From: Xanthomonas sp. | GTDB taxonomy: Bacteria; Pseudomonadota; Gammaproteobacteria; Xanthomonadales; Xanthomonadaceae | Assembly (NCBI RefSeq): GCF_017163755.1 | Contig: NZ_JAFIWC010000001.1 | Location: 186,001 to 250,000, forward strand | Length of the DNA stretch: 64,000 nucleotides | Reading direction: 5' to 3' | In this document: one piece after another, positions 35,521 through 45,023 of the stretch | Layout of the letters: the number at the start of each line of letters is the position of its first letter | Numbering within the stretch: position 1 is the stretch's first letter | Made by a program: the position numbers and the translations under genes | The notes under the pieces: model-generated | What the model was told of the DNA's origin: nothing | Databases searched by the model: none | Seen by the model: only the letters and a program-made list of their open reading frames with translations

Positions 35521-36373
35521 CCTGAATCTCGCTTTCGACGGCTTTTGCGCCGTGCCCGAACTGCAATGCGTCGCCTTGCAGGGTCCCGATGCGGTCGTTT
35601 TCGCGCAGGCGCAGTTCGCCAACGACGTGCAGGCGCTCGCGCCCGGGCATTGGCAGTGGAACGCATGGCTGACGCCGAAAGGCCGCGTGATCGCGGTCTT
35701 CGCCTTGCTCAAGCTCGCCGACGACGCGTTGCTGCTCGCGCTGTCCGACGGCGCCGGCGCGGAACTGGCCGCGGCGCTGAACCGTTTCGTGTTCCGCCGC
35801 AAGCTGCGCATCGCGCACCGCGAAGACCTCGTGGCGCTGGGGCGGCTGGCGGCGCCCGCGCAGGCGCACGGCGCGCGGCTGGCGACGCTGGACGGGGACG
35901 CGATCGAACTGGACCTGGGCGGCGACGGTCTTCCGCGCACCTTGCTGTTGGCGCAGGCCGGCACCGCCCGCGCCGACCCGGCGTTCGCCGACGCCTGGCG
36001 CCAGGCCGATCTGCGCCTGGGCCTGCCGCGCCTGGGCGATGCGCAACGCGAGCAGTGGACCCCGCAGCAGCTGGCGCTGGACCGCCTGCACGCCTTCAGC
36101 GTCAAGAAGGGCTGCTATCCGGGCCAGGAGATCGTGGCGCGCACGCATTTCCTCGGCAAGGCCAAGCGCGCGGCGCAGCTGCTGGAAGTGGACGGCACGG
36201 CCGAGGCCGGCGCGCAGGTGCTGCGCGACGGGCAGCCGCTGGGCAGCGTGGTCAGCGTCGCCGGCACGCTCGCGCTGGCGGTGCTGCCGCTGGAGCAAAC
36301 GCCGCCGACGGCATTGCAGGTCGGCGACCACGCCGCGCGCTGGCAGCCGCTGCGCGACGGCCTGGCACGCTGA
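35510..36373 (+). CDS. ygfZ: Folate-binding Fe-S cluster repair protein YgfZ
   Basis: A 287-residue GcvT-like protein of the YgfZ/IBA57 family, needed for maturation or repair of some 4Fe-4S enzymes. The signature K-G-C-Y-x-G-Q-E is present as VKKGCYPGQEIVARTHFLGK (~199-218). FVFRRKLRIAHREDL and LGLPRLGDAQREQWTPQQLA also fit. The start is GTG 35510 (MPDNLNLAFDGFCAVPELQC), without a Shine-Dalgarno. It is divergent from the sdh operon, whose Fe-S subunit is a plausible client. Confidence 0.92.
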   Translation: MPDNLNLAFDGFCAVPELQCVALQGPDAVVFAQAQFANDVQALAPGHWQWNAWLTPKGRVIAVFALLKLADDALLLALSDGAGAELAAALNRFVFRRKLRIAHREDLVALGRLAAPAQAHGARLATLDGDAIELDLGGDGLPRTLLLAQAGTARADPAFADAWRQADLRLGLPRLGDAQREQWTPQQLALDRLHAFSVKKGCYPGQEIVARTHFLGKAKRAAQLLEVDGTAEAGAQVLRDGQPLGSVVSVAGTLALAVLPLEQTPPTALQVGDHAARWQPLRDGLAR

Positions 36374-36468
36374 GCGGGCGCTGCGCAGCCGCCGCACCTG
36401 CCCAACCCGGTGCGCCTGCCCCGCACCTGGCGATCGGCGCGGCGGACCACCGCGCGCGCCAAGGGGCG

Positions 36469-37557
36469 CTATGCCGCCTGCAGGCGCTCGCCGGTTTCCA
36501 CGTCGAAGAAGTGCAAGGCCTCCCCGCGCACCGCCACGCGCAGGTTCTCGCCCAGCCCCGGCAGCGCGCGCGGCGATACCCGCATCACCAGCGGCTGGCT
36601 GCCGTGACTGAGGTTGACGAAGATCTCGTTGCCGACCGGCTCGATCACCTCGATGGTGGCGTCGAACCCGGCCCGGGCATCGTCCGACGGCTGCAGATGC
36701 TCCGGGCGCACGCCGATGGCCACCGGCCGGCCGAGCCACTGCGGCGCCACCTGCGCGCCGGCCAGCGGCACGCGCCAGCCGTCGGCCATGCGCAGGTGCA
36801 CGCCGTCGTCGGCGACCAGCTCGCCCTGCAGCACGTTCATCGCCGGGCTGCCGAGGAAACCGGCCACGAACAGGTTGGCCGGGCGGTCGTACAGCGCCAT
36901 CGGCGTGTCGATCTGCTGGATCACGCCGTCCTTGAGCACCACGATGCGCTGGCCCAGGGTCATCGCCTCGACCTGGTCGTGGGTGACGTAGATCATCGTG
37001 GTGCCGAGCTTGCGGTGCAGTTGCGCGATCTCGGTACGCACCGAATGGCGCAGCTTGGCGTCCAGGTTGGACAGCGGCTCGTCGAGCAGGAACACCGCCG
37101 GCTCGCGCACCAGCGCGCGGCCCAGCGCCACGCGCTGGCGCTGACCGCCGGACATCGCGCGCGGCAGCTTGCCCAGCATCGGCGTCAGCCCGAGCGTCTC
37201 GGCGGCCGCGGCCACCCGGCGCTCGATCACGTCCTTGGGTTCGCCGCGCAGCTTCAGGCCGAACGCCAGGTTCTCGGCCACGGTCATGTGCGGGTACAGC
37301 GCGTAACTCTGGAACACCATCGCGATGTCGCGATCCTTCGGCGCCACGTCGTTGACCACGCGCTCGCCGATGCGCAGCTCGCCGCCGCTGATCTCCTCCA
37401 GCCCCGCGATCATCCGCAGCAGGGTCGACTTGCCGCAGCCCGATGGCCCGACCAGCACCATCAGTTCGCCATCGGCGACCTCGAAACTGGCCCCGTGCAC
37501 GGCGACCTGGCCGTTGTCGTAGACCTTGCGGATGTTGTCCAGCTGTACTTTCGCCAT
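36469..37557 (-). CDS. Sugar-type ABC transporter ATP-binding protein (MalK/UgpC family)
   Basis: A 362-residue CUT1-family ATPase. Walker A GPSGCGKSTLLRMIAGLE (~38-55), signature MSGGQRQRVALGRALV (~134), Walker B VFLLDEPLSNLDAK (~155) and the H-loop THDQVEAMTLGQRI are intact. A C-terminal TOBE/regulatory domain (~240-362) contains VAIGVRPEHLQ. No permease or binding-protein gene is adjacent, so it is an orphan ATPase that may serve several sugar importers (as MalK/MsmK-like proteins do). It is divergent from zwf across a 403-bp region that contains a LacI-type operator. Substrate cannot be told from sequence. Confidence 0.9.
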   Translation of the reverse strand: MAKVQLDNIRKVYDNGQVAVHGASFEVADGELMVLVGPSGCGKSTLLRMIAGLEEISGGELRIGERVVNDVAPKDRDIAMVFQSYALYPHMTVAENLAFGLKLRGEPKDVIERRVAAAAETLGLTPMLGKLPRAMSGGQRQRVALGRALVREPAVFLLDEPLSNLDAKLRHSVRTEIAQLHRKLGTTMIYVTHDQVEAMTLGQRIVVLKDGVIQQIDTPMALYDRPANLFVAGFLGSPAMNVLQGELVADDGVHLRMADGWRVPLAGAQVAPQWLGRPVAIGVRPEHLQPSDDARAGFDATIEVIEPVGNEIFVNLSHGSQPLVMRVSPRALPGLGENLRVAVRGEALHFFDVETGERLQAA

Positions 37558-37960
37558 ATTCCAGTATCCGGTTCCGGCAGTAGTGACGGGCTGCCGCCGG
37601 TCCCTCCCGAGGGCAGTGCATACGAATGCGACCGCTGCATGGTGCCTGCGCCACAGGCAACAATCCGGCCGCAATGCGTTATTCTGCCATGTAACCGTTT
37701 TCACGGGGCAACATCGATGCCTGCGAGGGCCATTGCGATGCGACCCGCCAGCCCTGCCGGATGCAGCGTCGCCGCACCGGCCCCTGATGTAGGCATTGGA
37801 CAGGTATGCTCAGAGGTCTGGCAGTCGTATTCATCTCCAGCTCGATCCGTCCCGTCGCGGCGCAACACCCCGCTACGCTCCGCACGAGCCGCAGGACGGA
37901 TACAGGCCGGGCCCGCTGCTTACCACCCGCCACATCCCTAGCCCCCAGGTGATCGACGAA
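37558..37960. other. Divergent regulatory region between the ABC ATPase and zwf
   Basis: About 400 bases with no gene. It contains a LacI-family-type operator (37690-37703) next to a TATTCT hexamer (37680-37685) and, further on, a TATGCT near 37806 that could be a zwf -10 with a long leader. Confidence 0.6.
37690..37703. promoter_or_regulatory. LacI-family-type operator
   Basis: TGTAACCGTTTTCA fits the general LacI-family palindrome TGnAAnCGnTTnCA at every fixed position, with the central CG. It lies between the divergent ABC ATPase and zwf genes, an expected site for sugar-responsive control. The regulator is not in the window. Confidence 0.55.
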
Positions 37961-39424
37961 ATGTCACCCGAAACCGAAAACCGGTCGATGCACGATACCT
38001 TCCTGCTGTTTGGCGCCACGGGCGATCTGGCCCAGCGCTATCTGTTCCCGTCGCTGCTGCGCATGCTCGACGACGGCTTCCTGCCGGAGGACTTCCGCAT
38101 CCGTGCGCTGGCGCTGTCGCCGCACGATACCGCCAAGTTCCACGAGATCCTCAAGCCGCGGCTGCAGACGGCGATGCCGCAGGTCAGCGAGGCGATCATC
38201 CAAGCGCTGCTGCAACGCATCGACTACCGCTCGGTGGACCTGCGCAATCCCGAATCGGTGGCCGAGGCGGTGCGCGACCTGGCCGCGCGCAAGTGCGTCA
38301 GCTACCTGGCGATCCCGCCGGGGCTGTACATCACCACCTGCCAGGGCCTGTCGCTGGGCGGCGCGCTGGCTGCGCCGAACCGGCTGATGCTGGAGAAGCC
38401 GATCGGCCACGATTCGGCCAGCGCGCGCGAGATCCTGCAGGCGATCGGCACGCTGATCGACGAGGACCGGGTGTTCCGCCTGGACCACTACCTGGGCAAG
38501 GCCGCGGTGCAGAACCTGATCGCGCTGCGCTTCGGCAACACCCTGCTCGAAGCGGTGTGGAACCGCAACTACATCGAATCGGTGGAGATCCTGGTCGCCG
38601 AGAGCGAGGGCGTGGACGGGCGCGATGCGTACTATGCGCGCTCCGGCGCGCTGCGCGACATGGTGCAGAGCCATATCCTGCAGCTGCTGTGCCTGGTGGC
38701 GATGGAGCCGCCGGCGTCGCTGGAGGCCGACCGCATCCGCGACGAGAAGGTCAAGGTGCTGCGCGCGCTGCGCCCGCTGCAGGCCGAACACGCCGCGCGC
38801 GACAGCGTGCGCGGGCGCTACACCGCCGGCAGCATCCATGGCCAGCCGGCGCAGGCCTACCAGCCGCCGGAAGGCAGCGACGTGGAGACCTTCGTCGGCG
38901 TCACCGCCTACATCGACAACTGGCGCTGGGCCGGGGTGCCGTTCCACCTGTGCACCGGCAAGCGCCTGGCCGAGCGCTCCACGCGCATCGTGGTCACGCT
39001 CAAGCCGGTCACCCACTGGCTGTTCGAGCGTCCGGACGCCCGGCACGTGGCGCCGAACCGGCTGACCTTCCAGCTGCAGCCGCAGGAGAACATCGAACTG
39101 GGGCTGATGAGCAGCCTGGCCGGCCCGGAATGGGGCGCGCTGGAACTGCAGCCGCTGGAACTCGAACTTTCCGTGCCGACCGGGCTGCACCGGCGCATCG
39201 CCTACGAGCGGCTGATGCTCGACGCGCTCAACGGCAACCACGCGCTGTTCGTGCGCGACGACGAGGTGCGCGCGGCGTGGGCGTGGATCGACAGCGTCAG
39301 CGAGGCCTGGGCGCAGGCGCAACTGCCGCTGCTGCCCTACCCGGCCGGCAGCTGGGGCCCGGAGCAGGCCGCGCGCTTCGTCTCCGCCGACGACGCCAGC
39401 GCCGTGCAGCGGGAGCCGGCATGA
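37961..39424 (+). CDS. zwf: Glucose-6-phosphate 1-dehydrogenase
   Basis: Zwf, 487 residues, oxidises glucose-6-phosphate to 6-phosphogluconolactone with NAD(P)+, entering the Entner-Doudoroff and pentose phosphate routes. The coenzyme motif is LLFGATGDLAQRYLFPSLL (~13-31). MLEKPIGHD (~144) and the active-site RLDHYLGKAAVQN (~173-185) are intact. ATG 37961 has AGGTGAT upstream; ATG 37988 is an alternative. It is the first gene of zwf-glk-pgl-edd-eda and overlaps glk by 4 bp. Confidence 0.96.
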   Translation: MSPETENRSMHDTFLLFGATGDLAQRYLFPSLLRMLDDGFLPEDFRIRALALSPHDTAKFHEILKPRLQTAMPQVSEAIIQALLQRIDYRSVDLRNPESVAEAVRDLAARKCVSYLAIPPGLYITTCQGLSLGGALAAPNRLMLEKPIGHDSASAREILQAIGTLIDEDRVFRLDHYLGKAAVQNLIALRFGNTLLEAVWNRNYIESVEILVAESEGVDGRDAYYARSGALRDMVQSHILQLLCLVAMEPPASLEADRIRDEKVKVLRALRPLQAEHAARDSVRGRYTAGSIHGQPAQAYQPPEGSDVETFVGVTAYIDNWRWAGVPFHLCTGKRLAERSTRIVVTLKPVTHWLFERPDARHVAPNRLTFQLQPQENIELGLMSSLAGPEWGALELQPLELELSVPTGLHRRIAYERLMLDALNGNHALFVRDDEVRAAWAWIDSVSEAWAQAQLPLLPYPAGSWGPEQAARFVSADDASAVQREPA

Positions 39425-40428
39425 GCGTTCCGCCGCGCCCGGTGCTGGTCGCCGACATCGGCGGCACCAACGCGCGCTTCGCGCTGGCCGACCTCAGCGC
39501 CTCGGCGCCGCTGCTCGACGACAGCACGCAGACCTTCGCGGTGGTGGATTTCCCGTCGCTCGGCGACGCCGCGCGCCACTACCTGCAGCAGACCGGCGTG
39601 GAAGCGCGCCAGGGCGTGTTCGCGGTGGCCGGGCGGGTGGACGGCGACGAGGCGCGGATCACCAACCATCCGTGGGTGATCTCGCGCTCGCGCACCCGCG
39701 CGATGCTCGGCTTCGAGGAACTGCACCTGATCAACGACTTCGCCGCGCAGGCGATGGCGATCAGCCTGCTGCAGCCCAAGGACGTGGTCCAGGTCGGCGG
39801 CGCGGCATGGCAGCCGGCGCCGATCGAGCAGCCGCGCAACTACGGCGTGATCGGCCCCGGCACCGGGTTGGGCGTGGGCGGCCTGCTGGTGCGCAACGGC
39901 CGCTGCTATCCGCTCGAGACCGAAGGCGGCCACGTCAGCTTTCCGCCCGGCACGCCGGAGGAGATCCGCATCCTGGAGCTGCTGTCGCAGCAGTTCGGCC
40001 GGGTGTCCAACGAACGGCTGATCTGCGGCCCGGGCCTGGTCAACATCCACCGCGCGCTCAGCGAGATCGCCGGCGACGACCCCGGTCCGCTGCAGCCGGC
40101 GGACATCACCGCGCGCGCAGCGCAGGGCGACTACCGCAGCATGCGCACCATCGACGTGTTCTGCGCGGTGTTCGGCGCCATCGCCGGCGACCTGGTGCTG
40201 ATGCAGGGCGCCTGGGACGGCGTGTTCCTGACCGGCGGGCTGGTGCCGAAGATGCTCGACGCGCTCCAGCATTCCGGCTTCCGCCAGCGCTTCGAGCACA
40301 AGGGCCGGTTTTCCTCGATCATGGCGCGGGTACCGTCGCTGGCGGTGATCCATCCCCGTCCCGGCCTGCTCGGCGCCGCGGCCTACGCCGTGGACGTGGA
40401 GCGCGAACGCACAGGAGTCATCGCATGA
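39421..40428 (+). CDS. glk: Glucokinase
   Basis: Glk, 335 residues, phosphorylates glucose with ATP. The phosphate-binding motif is LVADIGGTNARFALAD (~9-24). INDFAAQAMAISLL (~101), GPGTGLGVGGLLVRNG (~145-160), ETEGGHVSFPP (~166) and the late FLTGGLVPKML (~269) are family blocks of the Glk (non-ROK) glucokinases. GGGAG lies 6 nt before ATG 39421. It overlaps both neighbours by 4 bp (ATGA), so its stoichiometry is coupled to Zwf and Pgl. Confidence 0.96.
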   Translation: MSVPPRPVLVADIGGTNARFALADLSASAPLLDDSTQTFAVVDFPSLGDAARHYLQQTGVEARQGVFAVAGRVDGDEARITNHPWVISRSRTRAMLGFEELHLINDFAAQAMAISLLQPKDVVQVGGAAWQPAPIEQPRNYGVIGPGTGLGVGGLLVRNGRCYPLETEGGHVSFPPGTPEEIRILELLSQQFGRVSNERLICGPGLVNIHRALSEIAGDDPGPLQPADITARAAQGDYRSMRTIDVFCAVFGAIAGDLVLMQGAWDGVFLTGGLVPKMLDALQHSGFRQRFEHKGRFSSIMARVPSLAVIHPRPGLLGAAAYAVDVERERTGVIA

Positions 40429-41144
40429 ACACGATGCTGTCCGAACGCATCTCCCTGGTCCGCTACGACGATCCGGACGAATGGATCGAGGCGGCCGCGG
40501 CCGAGATCGGCCAGGTGCTGCGCCACGAGATCGACGCGCGCGGCAGCGCGCGCATGCTGCTGTCCGGCGGCACCACCCCGGCGCCGGTCTACCAGGCGCT
40601 GGCCGAGCTGCCGCTGGACTGGACCAAGCTGGAAGTGGGCCTGGTCGACGAGCGCTGGCTGTCGCCGCAGGACAGCGACAGCAACGCCTACCTGGTGCGG
40701 CAGAGCTTCCTGGAGCGCGCCGAAGGCGCGCGCTTCGAGCCGCTGGTGCGGGTCGGCAAGCCGCTGCAGGACTGCGTGCACGCCGCCAACCTGCATGCGC
40801 GGCATGCGCAGGTGCCGTGCGTAGCGGTGCTGGGCATGGGCGGCGACGGCCATACCGCCTCGCTGTTCCCCGGCGCCACCGACCTGTCCAAGGCGCTGGC
40901 CAATCCGTTGCCGTACGCCGCGCTGGACGCGACCGGTTGCCCCGGCGCCAACACCTGGCCGCTGCGCATCACCCTGACCCCGGCCGGCCTGGCGCCGATC
41001 GGCCAGCGCCTGCTGCTGCTGCGCGGCAAGCAGAAGCTGGACGTGCTGAACAAGGCGCTGGCCGGCAGCGATGCGCACGAATACCCGATCCGCGTGGCGC
41101 TGGATGCGCCCGGCGCGCGCCTGCGCGTGCACTGGTGCGAATGA
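40425..41144 (+). CDS. pgl: 6-phosphogluconolactonase
   Basis: Pgl of the DevB/SOL type, 239 residues, hydrolyses 6-phosphogluconolactone. ARMLLSGGTTPAPVYQALA (~42-60), VDERWLSPQDSDSNAYLV (~73-90) and LGMGGDGHTASLFPGAT (~137-153) are the conserved active-site segments. AGGAG lies 7 nt before the ATG, which overlaps the glk stop by 4 bp. The next gene, edd, is separated by a 124-bp spacer made of a G-rich inverted repeat. Confidence 0.95.
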   Translation: MNTMLSERISLVRYDDPDEWIEAAAAEIGQVLRHEIDARGSARMLLSGGTTPAPVYQALAELPLDWTKLEVGLVDERWLSPQDSDSNAYLVRQSFLERAEGARFEPLVRVGKPLQDCVHAANLHARHAQVPCVAVLGMGGDGHTASLFPGATDLSKALANPLPYAALDATGCPGANTWPLRITLTPAGLAPIGQRLLLLRGKQKLDVLNKALAGSDAHEYPIRVALDAPGARLRVHWCE

Positions 41145-41146
41145 AG

Positions 41147-41241
41147 CCGGGACCGGGGACCGGGGACCAGGGACCCGGAACAACCCTGCCCCGCCGCATC
41201 TCCGCTTTTCCCGGTCCCCGGTCCCCGGTCCCGAGTCCCGG
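41147..41241. repeat. (GGGACCG)n inverted repeat between pgl and edd
   Basis: The left part is a tandem of GGGACCG-type heptamers (CCGGGACCGGGGACCGGGGA, from 41148, continuing to GGGACCC). The right part (41210-41241) is its complement: CCCGGTCCCCGGTCCCCGG and CCGAGTCCCGG. The left arm has at least four G runs with 3-4-nt loops (quadruplex pattern), and the two arms can pair into a very stable hairpin in the middle of the operon. Confidence 0.85.
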
Positions 41242-41268
41242 CCACCCCACTCATAGCCATCTCAGCCA

Positions 41269-43185
41269 ATGACCCTGCATCCGAAAATCCACGCCATCAC
41301 CGAACGCATCCGCCAGCGCAGCGCCGCGTCGCGGCGCGCCTACCTGGCCGGCATCGATGCCGCGTTGCGCGACGGCCCGTTCCGCAGCCGCCTGAGCTGC
41401 GGCAACCTGGCCCACGGTTTCGCCGCCTGCGGCCCGACCGACAAGAGCCGGCTGGAAGGCGGCATCACCCCGAACCTGGGCATCGTCACCGCGTACAACG
41501 ACATGCTGTCGGCGCACCAGCCGTTCGAGCACTACCCGGAGATCATCCGCAACGCCGCGCGCGCGCTGGGCGCCACCGCGCAGGTCGCCGGCGGCGTGCC
41601 GGCGATGTGCGACGGCGTCACCCAGGGCCGCGCCGGCATGGAGCTGTCGCTGTTCTCGCGCGACATCATCGCCCAGGCCACCGCGATCGGCCTGAGCCAC
41701 GACATGTTCGATACCACGATCTACCTGGGCGTGTGCGACAAGATCGTGCCCGGCCTGCTGATCGGCGCGCTGGCCTTCGGCCACCTGCCGGCGGTGTTCG
41801 TGCCGGCCGGGCCGATGACCCCGGGCATCCCCAACAAGCAGAAGGCCGAGGTGCGCGAGCGCTACGCCGCCGGCCAGGCCACGCGCGAGGAACTGCTCGC
41901 CGCCGAGTCAGCCTCGTACCACGCGCCGGGCACCTGCACGTTCTACGGCACCGCCAATTCCAACCAGGTGCTGCTCGAAGCGATGGGCGTGCAGCTGCCG
42001 GGCGCCTCGTTCGTCAACCCGGGCACGCCGCTGCGCGACGCGCTGACCCTGGAAGCCACCGAGCGCGCGCTGCGCATCACCGCGCTGGGCAGCGATTTCC
42101 GCCCGCTGGGCCGGCTGATCGACGAGCGCGCGATCGTCAACGCCGCGGTCGCGCTGATGGCCACCGGCGGCTCCACCAACCACACCATCCACTGGGTGGC
42201 GGTGGCGCGCGCGGCCGGCATCGTGCTGACCTGGGACGACCTGGACGCGCTGTCGCAGATCGTGCCGCTGCTGGCGCGCGTGTACCCCAACGGCGAGGCC
42301 GACGTGAACCACTTCGCCGCGGCCGGCGGCATCGGCTACGTGTTCCGCGAACTGATGGACGCCGGGCTGATGCACGACGACCTGCCCACCATCGTGCCCG
42401 GCGGCATGCGCGCCTACGGCGACGAGCCGTGCGTGCAGAACGGTGCGCTGGCCTACACCCCGAGCCCGGCCAAGAGCGCCGACGAGACCGTGGTGCGCCC
42501 GGCCTCGAACCCGTTCGAGGCGCAGGGCGGGCTGCGCCTGCTGCGCGGCAACCTGGGCAAGTCGCTGATCAAGCTGTCCGCGGTCAAGCCGCAGTTCCGC
42601 ACCATCGAAGCGCCGGCGGTGGTGATCGACGCGCCGCAGGCCCTGAACAAGCTGCATGCCGCCGGCGTGCTGCCGCACGACTTCGTGGTGGTGCTGCGCT
42701 ACCAGGGCCCGCGCGCCAACGGCATGCCCGAGCTGCATTCGCTGGCGCCGCTGATGGGCCTGCTGCAGAACCAGGGCCGGCGCGTGGCGCTGGTCACCGA
42801 CGGGCGCCTGTCCGGCGCCTCGGGCAAGTTCCCGGCGGCGATCCACGTCACCCCGGAGGCGGCGCGCGGCGGCCCGATCGCGCTGGTGCGCGAAGGCGAC
42901 ATCGTGCGCCTGGACGGCGAAGCCGGCACGCTGGAAGTGCTGGTCGATGCCGCCGAATGGGCCGCGCGCACCCCGGCGCCGAACACCTCGCCGGCCGCCA
43001 ACGACATCGGCCGCAACCTGTTCGCGGTCAACCGCCGCGTGGTCGGCCCCGCCGACCAGGGCGCGATGTCGATTTCCTGCGGCCCGCCGTCGGCCACCGG
43101 CGACGTGTGGGACTACGACGCCGAATACGAACTGGGACACAACCCGGAAGCGGCCGAGGCGCCGCATGAGGAAAAGGACGCCTAG
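41269..43185 (+). CDS. edd: 6-phosphogluconate dehydratase
   Basis: Edd, 638 residues, is the Fe-S dehydratase converting 6-phosphogluconate to KDPG. The IlvD/Edd signatures are present: [20 protein letters not shown] (~65-84), [20 protein letters not shown] (~105-124, with a cluster Cys), [16 protein letters not shown] (~154) and [20 protein letters not shown] (~505-524). Length is slightly above E. coli Edd (603). It sits third-last in the Entner-Doudoroff operon, 75 bp before eda. Confidence 0.96.
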   Translation: MTLHPKIHAITERIRQRSAASRRAYLAGIDAALRDGPFRSRLSCGNLAHGFAACGPTDKSRLEGGITPNLGIVTAYNDMLSAHQPFEHYPEIIRNAARALGATAQVAGGVPAMCDGVTQGRAGMELSLFSRDIIAQATAIGLSHDMFDTTIYLGVCDKIVPGLLIGALAFGHLPAVFVPAGPMTPGIPNKQKAEVRERYAAGQATREELLAAESASYHAPGTCTFYGTANSNQVLLEAMGVQLPGASFVNPGTPLRDALTLEATERALRITALGSDFRPLGRLIDERAIVNAAVALMATGGSTNHTIHWVAVARAAGIVLTWDDLDALSQIVPLLARVYPNGEADVNHFAAAGGIGYVFRELMDAGLMHDDLPTIVPGGMRAYGDEPCVQNGALAYTPSPAKSADETVVRPASNPFEAQGGLRLLRGNLGKSLIKLSAVKPQFRTIEAPAVVIDAPQALNKLHAAGVLPHDFVVVLRYQGPRANGMPELHSLAPLMGLLQNQGRRVALVTDGRLSGASGKFPAAIHVTPEAARGGPIALVREGDIVRLDGEAGTLEVLVDAAEWAARTPAPNTSPAANDIGRNLFAVNRRVVGPADQGAMSISCGPPSATGDVWDYDAEYELGHNPEAAEAPHEEKDA

Positions 43186-43260
43186 CCCCGCGTGCCCCCG
43201 CACGGCGCCGGCGCCCGAACGCCGGCGCGACCCGACCCACACCGCGAACCCGAGACCTCC

Positions 43261-43920
43261 ATGACCATCGCAGAACACCAGAACAAAGCCGAACAGCTCT
43301 TGCGCGCGGCCGGCATCCTGCCGGTCGTCACCGTCCACAGCCTGGACGAGGCGCGCCGCGTTTCCGCCGCGCTGCTCGAAGGCGGCCTGCCCGCGATCGA
43401 ACTGACCCTGCGCACGCCGGTGGCGATGGAAGCGCTGGCCATGCTCAAGCGCGAGCTGCCGGACATCGTGATCGGCGCCGGCACCGTGCTCAGCGAGACC
43501 CAGCTGCGCCAGTCGATCGACGCCGGCGCCGATTTCATCGTCACCCCGGGCACGCCGCCGGCGCTGGCCGATGCGCTGGCGCAGGCGCCGCTGCCGGTGG
43601 TGCCGGGCGCCGCCACGCCGACCGAGCTGCTGTCGCTGATGGCGCGCGGCTTCCGCGTGTGCAAGCTGTTCCCGGCTTCGGCGGTGGGCGGGCTGGCGAT
43701 GCTCAAGGGCCTGGCCGGGCCGCTGTCGGAACTGAAGCTGTGCCCCACCGGCGGCATCGGCGAGAGCACCGCGGCCGAGTACCTGGCGCAGCCGAACGTG
43801 GTCTGCATCGGCGGCTCGTGGATGGTGCCAAAGGACTGGCTGGCCAACGGGCAGTGGGACAAGGTGCGCGACAGCGCGGCCAAGGCCGCGGCGATCGTGG
43901 CGCAGGTGCGCGCGGCCTGA
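43261..43920 (+). CDS. eda: KDPG/KHG aldolase
   Basis: Eda, 219 residues, splits 2-keto-3-deoxy-6-phosphogluconate into pyruvate and glyceraldehyde-3-phosphate. The catalytic Glu is in PAIELTLRTPVAMEA (~44), and the Schiff-base Lys is in FRVCKLFPASAVGG (~135-148). IGAGTVLSETQL and CPTGGIGESTAAEYL (~162) complete the barrel. ATG 43261 matches the family N-terminus MTIAEHQNKAEQLL. A strong terminator 25 bp beyond its stop ends the operon. Confidence 0.96.
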   Translation: MTIAEHQNKAEQLLRAAGILPVVTVHSLDEARRVSAALLEGGLPAIELTLRTPVAMEALAMLKRELPDIVIGAGTVLSETQLRQSIDAGADFIVTPGTPPALADALAQAPLPVVPGAATPTELLSLMARGFRVCKLFPASAVGGLAMLKGLAGPLSELKLCPTGGIGESTAAEYLAQPNVVCIGGSWMVPKDWLANGQWDKVRDSAAKAAAIVAQVRAA

Positions 43921-43944
43921 TCGCCGCCATCGTCAGGCAAAAAG

Positions 43945-43969
43945 ACGGCAGCGCGAGCTGCCGTTTTTT
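43945..43969 (+). terminator. Rho-independent terminator of the Entner-Doudoroff operon
   Basis: A perfect 8-bp stem ACGGCAGC / GCTGCCGT with a GCGA tetraloop, followed by TTTTTT. The upstream AAAAAGA makes it usable in both orientations. It lies just after eda. Confidence 0.9.
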
Positions 43970-44177
43970 CGTCTGCTGAGAAGCTTCCGAGCGCGGTGGC
44001 CAGAGCATTGCGACCTGGGTTTCAAGCAGCGAAGCCCTGGATGGCCACTTCGTGAAGCGCGGACCTACAGCCGCGGCAGCTCCATCGTGCAAGGCCTGAC
44101 GCGCCTAATGGCGCAGGCCACCCGCACGCAGCCGCTCCACCGAGGACCGGTCGCAGGCAAACGGACCAGGGAAACGC

Positions 44178-45023
44178 CTAGCCGCCGTTCTGCAGCGCCA
44201 GCTGGATGTCGCGCTGGCGCCGGCGTTCGGTGCGCGCCATCAGCCACCAGCCGACGAACGCGGCGATCGACACCGCCAGCACCATCAGCGTGGCCAGCGC
44301 GTTGATCTTCGGCTTCAGGCCCATCCGCACCGACGAGAACACGGTCATCGGCAGCGTGGTCGAATTGGGCCCGGCGACGAAGTTGGCGATCACCACGTCG
44401 TCCAGCGACAGCGTGAACGCGAGCAGCCAGCCGGACACCAGCGCCGGGGCGATGATCGGCAAGGTGATCAGGAAGAACACCTTGAGCCGGTTCGCGCCCA
44501 GGTCCATCGCCGCCTCCTCCAGCGAGCGGTCCAGTTCCTGCAGCCGCGAGGACACCACCACGGTGACGAAGGACAGGGTGAAGGTCACGTGCGCGGCCCA
44601 GATCGCGGTCACGCCCTTGGGCGGGATGCCGATCATGCCGCCCATCGACACCAGCATCATCATGATCGACAGGCCGATGATCACCTCCGGCATCACCAGC
44701 GGCGCGGTGACCAGCGCGCCGAACAGGCTCTTGCTGGGGAAGCGGCGGAAGCGGGTCATCACCATCGCCGCCAGCGTGCCGATCACCATCGCCGCGGTCG
44801 CGGTCCAGAACGCGACCTTCAGGCTGATCCACGCCGCCTGCAGGATCTGCCGGTCGCGCAGCAGCTCGCCGTACCACTTGGTCGAGAACCCGGCCCATAC
44901 CGTGGCCAGCTTCGAGGAATTGAACGAATACACCATCAACAGCAGGATCGGCAGGTACAGGAAGGCGAAGCCGCCGCTCAGCACCGCCCAGCCGAACACG
45001 CGCCCGCCGCGTCCGCCGCTCAT
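44178..45023 (-). CDS. potI: Putrescine ABC transporter permease PotI
   Basis: A 281-residue binding-protein-dependent permease with six membrane helices. The EAA loop is visible as RSLEEAAMDLGANRLKVFFL followed by ITLPIIAP (~170-197). The N-terminus FGWAVLSGGFAFLYLPILLLMVYSFN matches PotI/PotC. It overlaps potH by 4 bp. Together with PotH, PotG and a PotF it imports putrescine-type polyamines. It is the last gene of the leftward potGHI operon. Confidence 0.94.
   Translation of the reverse strand: MSGGRGGRVFGWAVLSGGFAFLYLPILLLMVYSFNSSKLATVWAGFSTKWYGELLRDRQILQAAWISLKVAFWTATAAMVIGTLAAMVMTRFRRFPSKSLFGALVTAPLVMPEVIIGLSIMMMLVSMGGMIGIPPKGVTAIWAAHVTFTLSFVTVVVSSRLQELDRSLEEAAMDLGANRLKVFFLITLPIIAPALVSGWLLAFTLSLDDVVIANFVAGPNSTTLPMTVFSSVRMGLKPKINALATLMVLAVSIAAFVGWWLMARTERRRQRDIQLALQNGG

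Noticed and set aside
37558..37960. An N-terminally extended Zwf starting near 37796
   Set aside because: The extra ~55 residues are unlike any glucose-6-phosphate dehydrogenase, and a better start with an AGGTGAT site is at 37961.
41147..41241. CRISPR-like array
   Set aside because: The units are contiguous 7-base repeats without unique spacers, and no cas gene is present.
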